Notes: generated by a model from the letters alone, not told the origin. A stretch of DNA of 64,000 bases from Streptomyces tubercidicus (GCF_027497495.1 NZ_CP114205.1:6510001-6574000), one strand, 5' to 3'. Positions 1 through 8,429 are shown, counted from the stretch's first letter. A program made the numbers and translations.

Positions 1-225
1 TACGGCACGACTGGTGCGTTCGACCAGTCGGATACCCAACCTCCGCTCCAGAACGCCGATTTGCTTGCTGAATGCCGGCTGCGACATGAAGAGCCTGGAG
101 GCGGCCCTGCCGAAATGTAACTCCTTGGCCAATATCAGGAACAGACGAAGTTGGTGGACGCTCGGCTCGGAGCCGCCTCCGTTCGAACGGGTGCGCGAGC
201 GGAATGCCTCGTCGTCTGCTGTCAT
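1..225 (-). CDS. LysR-family transcriptional regulator, N-terminal part (cut by window edge)
   Basis: Only the first 75 residues are in the window; the rest lies to the left. They contain a classic LysR winged helix-turn-helix: residues about 23-75 read HQLRLFLILAKELHFGRAA, then SRLFMSQPAFSKQIGVLE and RRLGIRLVERTSRAV. The spacing is that of LysR DNA-binding domains, where the QPAFSKQI segment is the recognition helix. The ATG at 223-225 is preceded by a 20-residue Ser/Arg-rich tail before the domain. The effector-binding domain is not visible, so the inducer and targets cannot be named. The next gene is on the same strand and ends 97 bp upstream, so the two are probably transcribed separately. 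Confidence 0.85.
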   Translation of the reverse strand, partial: MTADDEAFRSRTRSNGGGSEPSVHQLRLFLILAKELHFGRAASRLFMSQPAFSKQIGVLERRLGIRLVERTSRAV

Positions 226-321
226 GGAGAAAAGCTATCGCCGGATGAACATCGGTTCCATATCGCCTTTCCTCGTTCGCGCACCGTTCCTCCCGGCCGC
301 TGCGCACCACTCACCCGCACC

Positions 322-1434
322 TCACAGATACAACCCCGCATCCGCCCCCGAGTCCTGGGACGGGACCTGCGCGGGGCGGGTGCCGCGGCGCAGTGCGTAC
401 AGTTCGGCGAGCGAGGCGCCCTCGCGGCCGATGCCCTGGTCCGTGCCGAGCCAGTGGGTGGCTTCGGTGCGGGTCAGTGGGCCGACTTCGATGCGGGCCA
501 GGCAGCGGCCGGGGCGGACCACGGCGGGGTGCATCCGTTCCAGGTCCTCGTTGGTGGTGACGCCTACCAGGACGTTGCGGCCCTGGCCCAGGAGGCCGTC
601 CGTCAGATTGAGCAGACGTGACAGGGCCTGGCCCGCGGCGTGTTTGGCCTCGCCGCGGATCAGTTCGTCGCAGTCCTCCAGGAGGAGTAGCCGCCAGCGG
701 CCCTTGCCGGTGCTGTCGTCCTCGCCGATGGCGATGTCCATCAGATAGCCGACGTCGTTGAACAGCCGCTCCGGGTCCAGGACGCAGTCCACCTGGCACC
801 AGTCGCGCCAGGAGCGGGCGAGGGTGCGCAGTGCGGAGGTCTTGCCCGTGCCGGGCGGGCCGTGCAGCAACAGCAGGCGGCCGGAGATCTCCTCGGGCGC
901 CACCTTCATCAGCTGGTCCATCGCCTCGGCCACCGGCGCCGTGTAGTTGGGGCGGATCTCGTCCCAGGTGCCCGCCGAGATCTGGCGGGAGGTGCGGTGC
1001 GGTCCGCGGCGCGGGGAGAAGTACCAGAAGCCCATCGGGACGTTCTCCGGCTGTGGCTCCGGTTCGTCCTCCGCCCCGTCCGCGGCCTGCCCCAGCACCT
1101 TCTCGGCCAGCTCGTCGGTGACGGCGGTGACCGTCACATCGGCGCCGCGGTTCCAGCGGGAGACCAGCAGGGTGAAGCCCTCGCCCTCGGCGAGCAGGGC
1201 GCTGCGGTCCTCGTCCTTCGCCGAGCGCAGGATCCGGGCGCCCGGAGGTAGCAGGGTCAGCCCCGCCCGGACCCGGTCCATGGACCGGCTGCGGGAGTAC
1301 GGCTGCTCTCCCTGGGCGAACCGGCCCAGGAAGAGCGCATCGACGACATCGGCGGGCGAATCGCTGTCGTCCATGGTCAGCCGGAGCGGAAGGGACTCCT
1401 CGGCGGCGGACGGCTGGACGTGATCGGCACACAT
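322..1434 (-). CDS. DUF5925-type AAA family ATPase
   Basis: A 370-residue protein with an N-terminal region of the DUF5925 type (about residues 20-150) and a C-terminal AAA ATPase core. Walker A is HGPPGTGKTSALR near residues 191-203 and Walker B is LLLLEDCDEL near 249-258. The polar residue of sensor 1 lies in VGVTTNEDL, and an arginine-bearing HPAVVRPGRCLARIEV follows. It is probably a soluble ATPase that remodels a protein partner; the substrate is unknown. The ATG at 1434 is chosen because conserved sequence (ESLPLRLTMDDSDSPADVV) begins just after it, although the frame stays open and proline-rich upstream. The start is less certain than the family. It is divergent from the DUF1275 gene. 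Confidence 0.85.
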   Translation of the reverse strand: MCADHVQPSAAEESLPLRLTMDDSDSPADVVDALFLGRFAQGEQPYSRSRSMDRVRAGLTLLPPGARILRSAKDEDRSALLAEGEGFTLLVSRWNRGADVTVTAVTDELAEKVLGQAADGAEDEPEPQPENVPMGFWYFSPRRGPHRTSRQISAGTWDEIRPNYTAPVAEAMDQLMKVAPEEISGRLLLLHGPPGTGKTSALRTLARSWRDWCQVDCVLDPERLFNDVGYLMDIAIGEDDSTGKGRWRLLLLEDCDELIRGEAKHAAGQALSRLLNLTDGLLGQGRNVLVGVTTNEDLERMHPAVVRPGRCLARIEVGPLTRTEATHWLGTDQGIGREGASLAELYALRRGTRPAQVPSQDSGADAGLYL

Positions 1435-1648
1435 GCGGCCATGATCCGTCACGGCGGGCCGGCACGTACACGGATTATCCCGGCGATTCCCCGGAGGCGG
1501 GGGTGGCGGCGGAGGGCTGGGCCCCCGGGAGGCCGGGGTGGTGACGGGTCGCCCACAGACGGCGCAATGACGGTTCGCCGGGCGCGCCGTCCGGAGACTT
1601 GGGTGGACGTGCCGCGAGGTGAGGTGCCCGCCGGAAGGAGCCGCGTCC

Positions 1649-2359
1649 GTGGAGCCGCCGAGCGGTACCCCCCTGACGGTGGTCATGGTCTGTCTGACCC
1701 TGGCCACCGGGATCCTCGACGCCGTCAGTTTTCTGGCGCTCGGTCAGGTCTTCACCGCCACCCAGACCGGCAATCTGCTCTTCCTCGGCTTCGGTATCGC
1801 CGGGCAGGGCGGGCTCCCCGTATTGACGACGGTGATTTCGCTCGGCTCCTTCGTGCTGGGCGCGGGCATCGGGGCGCGGATGGAGTCGATGCTGGCAGCA
1901 CGGGAGCGCCAGTGGTTCCCGGTGGGGTTGACCGTGGAGGCGGCGCTGCTGCTCTCCGCCGCGGCGGCGGCCTGGGAGTCGGGTCCGGTCCCGGGGCTGC
2001 CGCCGGGCCGGCGCGGTCTCGTCATCGGCCTGATGGCGGTGGCGATGGGCATGCGCAATGTCACCGCCATGCGGGCCGCGCCGCCCGACCTGACCACGAC
2101 CGTGGAGACCCGGGCGATGACGGCCCTGGTCAGCGCGTCGCCGTTGGGGCGCGATACGCGGCTGGGGTACGGCAGCCATGCCGCCGGCCGCCGGCTGCTC
2201 TCGATCGCCTCGATGTTCGCCGGCGCTCTCCTCGGGGCCGGGCTGCTTGCGCTGGGGACCCGACCGACGCTGGTGCTCCTGCTGGTGGCCGTATTCGTCG
2301 CGGCCACCGCCTTCCTCGTGCCCGGCCTCGCCCGCCGTCGTCATCCGACCGAGGAGTGA
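1649..2359 (+). CDS. DUF1275 (YoaK-like) integral membrane protein
   Basis: A 236-residue protein of about six hydrophobic helices, with the DUF1275 signature near the N-terminus: TGILDAVSFLALGQVFTATQ followed by TGNLLFLG. This family consists of bacterial inner-membrane proteins of unknown transport function. The GTG at 1649 is preferred over the in-frame ATG at 1619 because AAGGAG lies at 1635-1640, eight bases upstream, and the hydrophobic core starts soon after. The conserved MRNVTAMRAAPPDLTTTV loop in the second half is also typical. It stands alone between the divergent ATPase gene and the secreted hydrolase. Nothing in the sequence points to a substrate. Confidence 0.85.
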   Translation: MEPPSGTPLTVVMVCLTLATGILDAVSFLALGQVFTATQTGNLLFLGFGIAGQGGLPVLTTVISLGSFVLGAGIGARMESMLAARERQWFPVGLTVEAALLLSAAAAAWESGPVPGLPPGRRGLVIGLMAVAMGMRNVTAMRAAPPDLTTTVETRAMTALVSASPLGRDTRLGYGSHAAGRRLLSIASMFAGALLGAGLLALGTRPTLVLLLVAVFVAATAFLVPGLARRRHPTEE

Positions 2360-2599
2360 GGCGGCGCGAGGGGTGGTGCCGAGGACCCGTCAAGGGCCGT
2401 GCGGGGCGGGAGTGCGGACCGGGGCCCGTCCCCGGGGCGTCGGTATGTCGCGCGGGCCGGGGCAATGACATGGCGGCGAACATCCCCTCACATCGGCAGA
2501 TTTGCCGTGAACCGCAGACAACTTTTGGCATGGACACTTCCGGCACCCCGTGAGTCTTGCTACGACAGATAGGGCAGAGCCCCTGCTAAGGGAGGTTCC

Positions 2600-3406
2600 A
2601 TGAGACTGTCCCGATATGCGGCCTTGACGTCCGCCTTCTTCGTCACCACGGCGCTCGCGCTCACCGGCGCGAGCGCCGCCGCGTCCGCCCAACTCCCCGC
2701 CGCCACCGGCTATGTTGCCCTCGGCGACTCCTACTCCTCCGGTGTCGGAGCCGGCAGCTACGACAGTGCCAGCGGCTCCTGCAAGCGCAGCACCAAGTCC
2801 TACCCCGCCCTCTGGGCCGCCGCGCACTCCCCCTCTTCCTTCCGGTTCACCGCCTGTTCGGGCGCCCGAACGAGTGATGTTCTCAGCAGTCAGCTCACCC
2901 CGCTCAACAGCTCCACCGGCCTGGTGAGCATCAGCATCGGCGGCAATGACGCCGGATTCGCCGACACCATGACGACCTGTGCGCTCCAGGGTGAGAGCGC
3001 CTGTCTGGCCCGCGTCGCCCAGGCCAGGACCTTCATCGACAGCACCCTGCCCGGCCGGCTCGACGGGGTGTACGACGCGATCTCCCGGAAGGCCCCGGCC
3101 GCGCATGTGGTGGTCCTGGGCTATCCGCGCTTCTACAAGCTCAGCGGAAGCTGTATCGCCGGTCTCTCCGAGAAGTCCCGGGCCGCGATCAACGCCGCCG
3201 CCGACCACATCAACGGCGTCACCGCCAAGCGGGCCGCCGACCACGGCTTCACCTTCGCCGATGTCAACGCCACCTTCTCCGGCCATGAACTGTGCTCCGG
3301 CAGTGCCTGGCTGCACAGCGTGACCTTCCCCGTCCTGGAGTCCTACCACCCCACCGCCGCCGGCCAGTCCGGCGGCTATCTGCCGGTGTTCGCCTCCGCT
3401 GCGTGA
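2600..3406 (+). CDS. Secreted SGNH/GDSL-family lipase or esterase
   Basis: A 268-residue exported hydrolase. Residues 1-30 form a Sec signal peptide (basic start, hydrophobic core, Ala-Ser-Ala before Gln31). The mature enzyme has the SGNH blocks in order: block I GDSYSSG with nucleophile Ser44, a glycine in CSGARTSDV, block III SIGGNDAGF near residue 115, and block V ESYHPTAAGQ near residue 250 carrying the catalytic His. Six mature cysteines suggest three disulfides, as in Streptomyces secreted lipases and phospholipases of this fold. GGGAGG lies just upstream of the ATG. The substrate (triacylglycerol, phospholipid or plant ester) cannot be read from sequence. Confidence 0.9.
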   Translation: MRLSRYAALTSAFFVTTALALTGASAAASAQLPAATGYVALGDSYSSGVGAGSYDSASGSCKRSTKSYPALWAAAHSPSSFRFTACSGARTSDVLSSQLTPLNSSTGLVSISIGGNDAGFADTMTTCALQGESACLARVAQARTFIDSTLPGRLDGVYDAISRKAPAAHVVVLGYPRFYKLSGSCIAGLSEKSRAAINAAADHINGVTAKRAADHGFTFADVNATFSGHELCSGSAWLHSVTFPVLESYHPTAAGQSGGYLPVFASAA

Positions 3407-3678
3407 CGACCCGTACGCCGGACGCCCGGGGAGAGGCCGTGATCCCGGTCTCTCCTTGTGCGTTCCGGCGGCCCGTCAGGAGCCCCGCACCACCCGCGCC
3501 AACAGCCGATGGTTGCTCAACTCGCCCTGATCCGCGCCGTGTACGTGACATTCCGTATGGTGTTCGTCAATGTCCGAGCGAGGCAGGTGAATCCGGTGAC
3601 CGGCCTGCACGCGTGTCCTCCAAGAGAGATAGGGTTACCCTGCCCGGGGCCGGGTGCCCTCATAGGGTGGGGAGAGTC

Positions 3679-3942
3679 ATGGAACAGATAACAGTGCGTA
3701 GCAGGGCGCGAGTCCCTGCCATCACATGCGGGAGCGGCGCATCCAGTGCGCGTCTCGACCGCCATCTCGCGGTGCTGGGTGGTCCTGCCATCCCGCATCG
3801 AGAGGTGGAGGGTGCGACGTCACTGATGCAGGAGCTCACCGCGCGCGATCACTCGCGTACGAGGAATGGCCGTGGCGCCAGGGTGTCGCTGTTCGCACCG
3901 CTGCGCAGGCTGCGGCGCTCGCTGTTCGGCGGGCACGGCTGA
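3679..3942 (+). CDS. Small basic protein of unknown function
   Basis: An 87-residue protein starting MEQITVRSRARVPAITCGSG and ending LRRLRRSLFGGHG. A GGGGAGA ribosome site (3669-3675) lies close before the ATG. The coding-strand GC pattern fits a real gene, and the protein is Arg-rich with a single Cys near residue 17. I do not recognise a domain. It resembles the short, conserved, uncharacterised proteins common in Streptomyces. Upstream at 3632-3642 is AGGGTTACCCT, an imperfect palindrome that may belong to its promoter. A strong hairpin downstream (4136-4166) could terminate its transcript. No signal peptide or membrane helix is apparent. Confidence 0.6.
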   Translation: MEQITVRSRARVPAITCGSGASSARLDRHLAVLGGPAIPHREVEGATSLMQELTARDHSRTRNGRGARVSLFAPLRRLRRSLFGGHG

Positions 3943-4135
3943 CCCGTTTCTGAAAGCGGCCTCTCGGGCGATCACACCGTCCCGGCGCGGCACCGCGGTC
4001 CGGTCACTCACCAGGCCGGGGCGCTCCCGGTACGCCGGTGTGCTCGCCGGGGCGGAACCCTCGCCCCGAGGTGCCGTGAACCGCTCACTTCTTCGCCCGG
4101 CCCCGTCCCCCACCCGGCCGGTTGCAGCACTCCCC

Positions 4136-4166
4136 ACCACCCGTCGCTCGTGCTGCGACGGGTGGT
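4136..4166. terminator. Hairpin terminator between convergent genes
   Basis: A perfect 12-bp stem (ACCACCCGTCGC at 4136-4147 and its complement at 4155-4166) around a 7-base loop. It lies between the + strand small-protein gene and the 3' end of the - strand type ISP gene at 4235, so it could serve both. There is only a short T run, as is usual in Streptomyces. Confidence 0.7.
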
Positions 4167-4234
4167 TTGCCGTGTAGGGCTCGCGGCTCCCGGCTCCCGG
4201 CTCGCGGCGGGCCGCGCTCAGATACTTCCGGCGC

Positions 4235-5485
4235 TCACAGCAGCGCGAACTGCCCTTCCGGCCCCTCCTCGTGGTGATCGAGCACGGAGGCCGGGCGGTG
4301 CGCGGAGACCGGCGCCGGAAGGATACCGGCCGCCCGGAGCTCACCCGCCGTCAGCTGCCCGGCGGCCGCAGTCCGGCACCTCAACTCCTCGCACTCGACT
4401 CGGAGTTCGTCCATCAAGGCCAGTACGGTGATCAGCTCCAGCAGCTCCGAGGTCCACTCCTGGGGCCAGCGGGTGGGACGCAGCGCGGCCAGTGAACCGG
4501 CCTCGGGGGGCTCCGCGCCGGCACCGGTGCGCTCGGCGTACCACGCCTCCAGGACCCGGACGCCGCCCGCGTGGAAGTCCCAGGCGCCCGGCGGCACCGG
4601 CGAGATCCGGCCGCTGCCGAGGAGCAGCGCCTCCTCCTCCGGGTCGTAGCCGAGAGCCTCGGGCAGTCCGTGCTCGGGGAGCGCGGCGCGCACGTACGGG
4701 CGCCGCCCGCCCGGCATACGGGGCCGCTCGCCCGCCTGTCCGCCGTCTGCTCCGTGCGCATAGGCACCCCGGGTGCCGAGCCACAGCAGCCGTGCGCCCA
4801 GTGCGACGCCCCGGTCCCACAGCTCCGGTTCGGTGGTGAGCGGGACCGCGCAGCCGTCGGGGGAGTGGTGGGCGCTCGCGGCGAGCCAGGCGAGCAGGTC
4901 CGCCGGGCCCGCCGGGCGGTCCAGGCGCCGGCCGAGCAGGGCGAGCAGGCCCGGGGCGATATTCGGCTCCCGCCCGCCGGGCCGACGGTAGAGGGGGTGG
5001 ATCCGTCCGGGGCGGCCGGCCGGTGACCGGCCGTCCGGCAGCAGCGCCGAGCAGAGCACGGCGGGGCCGGGCTGCTGCGGCACCTGCCCCCACTCGACCG
5101 CGAACAGCTGCTGCGCGTCCGCGACCCGCCACAGCTCCGGGCGGGCGCCGTCGATCAGCCGGTGATCGGGCAGCAGCCACTGCTGGTCGAACGGTCCGTG
5201 CAGGATCCGCACCGGTTCCGGGCACGGGCCGCTCGCCCGGTACAGCCGCCCCGTCGGGGTGGCCTGGCCCGGCAGCTGGCCGACGGCGGAGTGCAGCGAC
5301 CGGGCCCGGGACGGCCGGAACAGCCGCTCACGCTCCGCCGCGTCCTCGGCGGCCACCAGCGCCGCCCAACGGGCCCGCAGCGTGCCCGGATCCGGCGCCC
5401 GCACCCAGGACCGCCCGAGCCGCAACGGCGCCACGGACCACGGCATGAGCTCGGACAGCCGTGGCACGTCCTGCTTCGCGGTCAC
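4235..5485 (-). CDS. Type ISP restriction/modification C-terminal (specificity) domain protein, stand-alone
   Basis: A 416-residue protein that resembles only the C-terminal part of type ISP restriction-modification enzymes, the large proteins (such as LlaGI/LlaBIII) with nuclease, helicase, methyltransferase and target-recognition domains. Recognisable segments are GPFDQQWLLPDHRLIDGARP near residue 95, RIHPLYRRPGG...PNIAPGLLALL near 165 and EEEALLLGSGRISPVPPGAW near 295, followed by YDPEEE-type acidic and Trp-rich motifs. There is no P-loop, no SAM-binding motif and no nuclease signature, and no neighbouring gene supplies them. It starts with GTG at 5485 behind GGGAGGGG. Such stand-alone copies are common in Streptomyces and their role is unknown; they may not restrict DNA. 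Confidence 0.75.
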   Translation of the reverse strand: MTAKQDVPRLSELMPWSVAPLRLGRSWVRAPDPGTLRARWAALVAAEDAAERERLFRPSRARSLHSAVGQLPGQATPTGRLYRASGPCPEPVRILHGPFDQQWLLPDHRLIDGARPELWRVADAQQLFAVEWGQVPQQPGPAVLCSALLPDGRSPAGRPGRIHPLYRRPGGREPNIAPGLLALLGRRLDRPAGPADLLAWLAASAHHSPDGCAVPLTTEPELWDRGVALGARLLWLGTRGAYAHGADGGQAGERPRMPGGRRPYVRAALPEHGLPEALGYDPEEEALLLGSGRISPVPPGAWDFHAGGVRVLEAWYAERTGAGAEPPEAGSLAALRPTRWPQEWTSELLELITVLALMDELRVECEELRCRTAAAGQLTAGELRAAGILPAPVSAHRPASVLDHHEEGPEGQFALL

Positions 5486-5562
5486 GCGAGGCCCCTCCCG
5501 AACCGTTCGGTCGACCCTGGCATGGTATCCACTCCCACGTTTCGCTGCGCTTTGCCTTTTTC

Positions 5563-6035
5563 CCCACGTTTTTGTCCGTCTCGCCGTGTGGGTTTCTCGC
5601 CGTTGCGCCTGCGGCGGGCGGGTGGTTGTTGGGTGCGGTGACGGTCCTCCGGGGCCTGGTGTGTGGACTGCTTCGCTTTACGTCCACACACCAGGCCCCT
5701 CCGGCCCGTCCCCTCCCGTTGGGGGAGTGAGTGCAGGTGGGTGGGGGCGGGCGTCCGTAGGACGTTTCTCTCCTGCTTCGCGCGAGGAGTGGTGGACCAC
5801 CGGCGTGCAGTCCCACCAGGGTTTTTCCACCCACTCCACGGGAGGTGACGGGCCGGAGGGGTAGGGGTGTGGGACGTAAAGCGAAGCAGTCCCACCCCCC
5901 TGCCCCGGAGGCCCGTCACCGCACCCGACAGCCCCGCGCAGCGGACCGGCCCGCCGCAGGCGCAACGGCGGGTGCACCGCGAAGCGGGCAACAAACGGCG
6001 AGCTACCACCACGGCGGGAAGGCCGAAAACGTGGG
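5563..6035. repeat. Inverted pair of stem-loop elements with invariant loop, non-coding
   Basis: This 550-bp non-coding gap is almost filled by two diverged copies of one sequence in opposite orientation (arm 1 5563-5716, arm 2 5841-6035). Each arm contains a block like CGCCGTTGCGCCTGCGGCGG, then GGGTGCGGTGACGG, then a hairpin. In arm 1 an 18-bp perfect stem (5651-5668 with 5682-5699) encloses the 13-base loop TGCTTCGCTTTAC. Arm 2, read on the other strand, has the same loop at 5876-5888 within a long stem spanning 5845-5919. The stems differ in sequence but keep pairing. A smaller hairpin at 5770-5789 (CTCC/GGAG) has the related loop TGCTTCGCGCGA. No reading frame here is convincing. Confidence 0.75.
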
Positions 6036-6038
6036 AAG

Positions 6039-6785
6039 CTACGCGTCAAGCGTCACCGTGAAGGAAAAGCGATCCCCCCGATAATGAATCCGCGCGACAT
6101 CGACCGCGCGCCCGTCCTCGTCGTAGCTCACGCCCGTGTAATGCAGGATCGGGCTGAGCAGCGGGATGTCCAGGAGGCGGGCGGTTTCCGGGTCGGCCAG
6201 CCGGGCCTCGACGGTGTCCGTGATCCGGCTGATGCGGACGCCGACCGCGTTCCGTAGCACCTTCGTCATCGGCCAGCGCAGCAGATCCGCCGGGTCGATC
6301 GCCGCGGCGATGTCGGGGTGGACGTAGTTCCACGCGTGGTTGGTCGGCTCGCCGGTCTCCTCGTCGCTGCGCAGTCGGCGGAAGGCAGTCACTTCCGTCA
6401 ACTCCGGGTAGAACTCCGCCAGTTCGGGCGGGAGCGCGGTGGGGCCGTGCTCCAGCAGCTCGGTGCGCATCCCGGACTGCTGGGCCACGATCGCGTCCAC
6501 GGAACCCAGCAGCCGCACCGGTGCACCGCGTTGGGCGCTCGGTTCGATGAAGGTGCCGCGGCGCCGGTGCCGGCTGATCAGGCCCTCCGTCTCCAGCTCC
6601 TTGAGGGCTTGGCGCATGGTCAGCACGCTGACGCCGTAGTGCACGGCGAGCGCGTCCTCGGTGGGCAGCCGTAGCGGCGCCTCCGGGGAGCGGCCCAGTA
6701 TGGAGGCGCGCAACGACTGCGAGACCTGATACCAGAGCGGCAGTTTGCGGTTCAGGGCGAGCGAGTCGGGAGCGAAGGTGGTCAC
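6039..6785 (-). CDS. GntR-family (HutC/UTRA) transcriptional regulator
   Basis: A 248-residue regulator. The N-terminal winged helix (about residues 15-80) carries the GntR pattern LPTEDALAVHYGVSVLTMRQ followed by ALKELETEGLISRHRRRGTF. The C-terminal 150 residues form a UTRA ligand-binding domain, with the usual VGVRISRITDTVEA and final HYRGDRFSFTVTL strands. It starts 16 bp after the stop of hmgA on the same strand and so is probably cotranscribed with it. That makes it a candidate regulator of homogentisate/tyrosine breakdown, sensing a pathway intermediate. The binding site is not proven; the inverted repeat overlapping the hmgA promoter is one candidate. Confidence 0.9.
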   Translation of the reverse strand: MTTFAPDSLALNRKLPLWYQVSQSLRASILGRSPEAPLRLPTEDALAVHYGVSVLTMRQALKELETEGLISRHRRRGTFIEPSAQRGAPVRLLGSVDAIVAQQSGMRTELLEHGPTALPPELAEFYPELTEVTAFRRLRSDEETGEPTNHAWNYVHPDIAAAIDPADLLRWPMTKVLRNAVGVRISRITDTVEARLADPETARLLDIPLLSPILHYTGVSYDEDGRAVDVARIHYRGDRFSFTVTLDA

Positions 6786-6801
6786 GAGGCGTTCCCCGGT
6801 G

Positions 6802-8127
6802 TCACGGGCGGAAGTGGCGCTGGAGACCCTGCCATACGTCGTCGTAGCCGCGCTGCAGATGGCCGGCGTCCCGGGCCTGTTCGGTGAGGGTCAGCGGCCA
6901 GCGGGTCTCGAACATGAAGGCCAGGCCGTCGTCGATCTTCTGCGGTGCCAGCTCGGCGGCGCTCGCCTTCTCGAAGGTCTCCTGGTCGGGGCCGTGCGCC
7001 GACATCATGTTGTGCAGCGAGCCGCCGCCGGGCACGAAGCCCTCGGCCTTGGCGTCGTAGGCCCCTTCGATCAGGCCCATGTACTCGGTCATCACATTGC
7101 GGTGGAAATACGGCGGCCGGAAGGTGTCCTCGCCGACCAGCCAGCGCGGCGCGAAGACCACGAAGTCCACGCCCGCCAGCCCCGGGGTGTCGGAGGGGGA
7201 GGTGAGCACGGTGAAGATGGACGGGTCGGGGTGGTCGTAGCTGATCGAGCCGATGACATTGAAGCGGCGCAGGTCGTAGACGTAGGGGACGTGGTTGCCG
7301 TGCCAGGCGACGACGTCCAGGGGGGAGTGGTCGTAGGTGGCCGTCCAGAGGTTGCCGCAGAACTTGTTGACGACCTCGACGGGGCCCTCGACGTCCTCGT
7401 AGGCGGCGATCGGGGCACGGAAGTCCCTGGCGTTGGCCAGGCCGTTGGCGCCGATCGGGCCGAGGTCGGGGAGCTGGAAGGGCCGGCCGTAGTTCTCGCA
7501 GACATAGCCGCGGGCGGTGGCGTCCAGCAGCTCGACGCGGAAGCGGACGCCGCGCGGGATCAGCGCCACCTCGCCCGGTGCGGCGTGCAGCAGGCCGAGT
7601 TCGGTGCGCAGCAGCAGCCCGCCCTGTTCCGGCACGATCAGCAGCTCGCCGTCCGCGTTGCCGAACACCCGCCGGTCCATGGAGGTGTTGGCGTAGTAGA
7701 GGTGGACGGCCATACCGGTGCGCTGGGTGGCGTCGCCGTTGCCGCCCAGGGTCCACAGGCCGTCCAGGAAGTCGGCCGGGCCGGTGGGCTCGGGCAGCGG
7801 GTTCCAGCGCAGCCGGTTGGGGTCGGGGGCGCAGTCGGTGAACGGCGCCGAGCGGACGGCGTGCTGTTCGGCCCGGACGTAGGGGGGATGCGCGGCCGAG
7901 GGGCGGATGCGGTAGAGCCAGGAGCGGTGGTTGTGGTCGCGGGGTTCGGTGAACGCGGAGCCGCTGAGCTGCTCGGCATACAGGCCGAGCGGGGCGCGCT
8001 GGGGGGAGTTGCGGCCCAGCGGCAGTGCGCCCGGGACGGCCTCCGAGCTGTGCTCGTTGCCGAAGCCGGTGTGGTACGCCAGCCCCTCGGCCGTCTTCCT
8101 CGCCTGCTCGTTGCCCGTGCCTGCCAT
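6802..8127 (-). CDS. hmgA: Homogentisate 1,2-dioxygenase
   Basis: A 441-residue cytosolic non-heme iron enzyme that opens the aromatic ring of homogentisate to maleylacetoacetate, the central step of tyrosine and phenylalanine breakdown. It is full length for the family. Family signatures include AYHTGFGNEHSSEA near the N-terminus, PYVYDLRRFNVIGSISYDHP, and the iron-ligand regions YFHRNVMTEYMGLIEG and SLHNMMSAHGPD in the C-terminal half. The ATG lies about 35 bp downstream of a clear promoter with an overlapping inverted repeat, and GCGGGAG precedes it. The GntR gene follows 16 bp downstream. No fumarylacetoacetase or maleylacetoacetate isomerase gene is in the window. Confidence 0.97.
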   Translation of the reverse strand: MAGTGNEQARKTAEGLAYHTGFGNEHSSEAVPGALPLGRNSPQRAPLGLYAEQLSGSAFTEPRDHNHRSWLYRIRPSAAHPPYVRAEQHAVRSAPFTDCAPDPNRLRWNPLPEPTGPADFLDGLWTLGGNGDATQRTGMAVHLYYANTSMDRRVFGNADGELLIVPEQGGLLLRTELGLLHAAPGEVALIPRGVRFRVELLDATARGYVCENYGRPFQLPDLGPIGANGLANARDFRAPIAAYEDVEGPVEVVNKFCGNLWTATYDHSPLDVVAWHGNHVPYVYDLRRFNVIGSISYDHPDPSIFTVLTSPSDTPGLAGVDFVVFAPRWLVGEDTFRPPYFHRNVMTEYMGLIEGAYDAKAEGFVPGGGSLHNMMSAHGPDQETFEKASAAELAPQKIDDGLAFMFETRWPLTLTEQARDAGHLQRGYDDVWQGLQRHFRP

Positions 8128-8149
8128 CGCGTGCTCCCGCCGCTCAAGG

Positions 8150-8191
8150 AATCCTATGCAGGACCTTAGGATTGCGGTGAGGGGGCGTCAA
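8150..8191 (-). promoter_or_regulatory. hmgA promoter with overlapping operator
   Basis: Read on the minus strand: a -35 box TTGACG (8191-8186), a 17-base spacer and a -10 box TAAGGT (8168-8163), all close upstream of the hmgA start. A perfect inverted repeat, AATCCTA-N10-TAGGATT (8150-8173), covers the -10 box and the presumed transcription start. This is where a repressor would block initiation. Candidate binders are the cotranscribed GntR protein or the lost TetR protein whose remnant lies nearby. Confidence 0.7.
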
Positions 8192-8280
8192 TGGACAGTC
8201 CCGGCCGCGTCGGCCGGATCGCTGCGCCCGTGCACCGCCGGCCCGGCGGCGGGCAGGATGGTCGGGTGCAGCAGCCGCCC

Positions 8281-8357
8281 CCACGCCCCGACCCGACTCC
8301 CCGACCGGCCCCCACGCCCCGACCCGACTCCCCGACCGGCCCCCACTCCCCGACCGG
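8281..8357. repeat. 31-bp tandem repeat
   Basis: Two exact copies of a 31-base C-rich unit beginning CCACGCCCCGACCCGACTCC (8281-8311 and 8312-8342) are followed by a shortened third copy (8343-8357). Because 31 is not a multiple of three, each copy added or lost shifts any reading frame through it. It sits just 5' of the TetR-like remnant. Confidence 0.85.
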
Positions 8358-8429
8358 ACCCGCCGTCCCGACCGGACCTGCCGTCTCACCCCCTCCGCCG
8401 CGCCCCCGTCCAGCAGCGCCGCGCCCCCG

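Noticed and set aside
8281..8357. CRISPR array from the 31-bp repeats
   Set aside because: The copies are adjacent without spacers and the third is shortened, so this is a simple tandem repeat.
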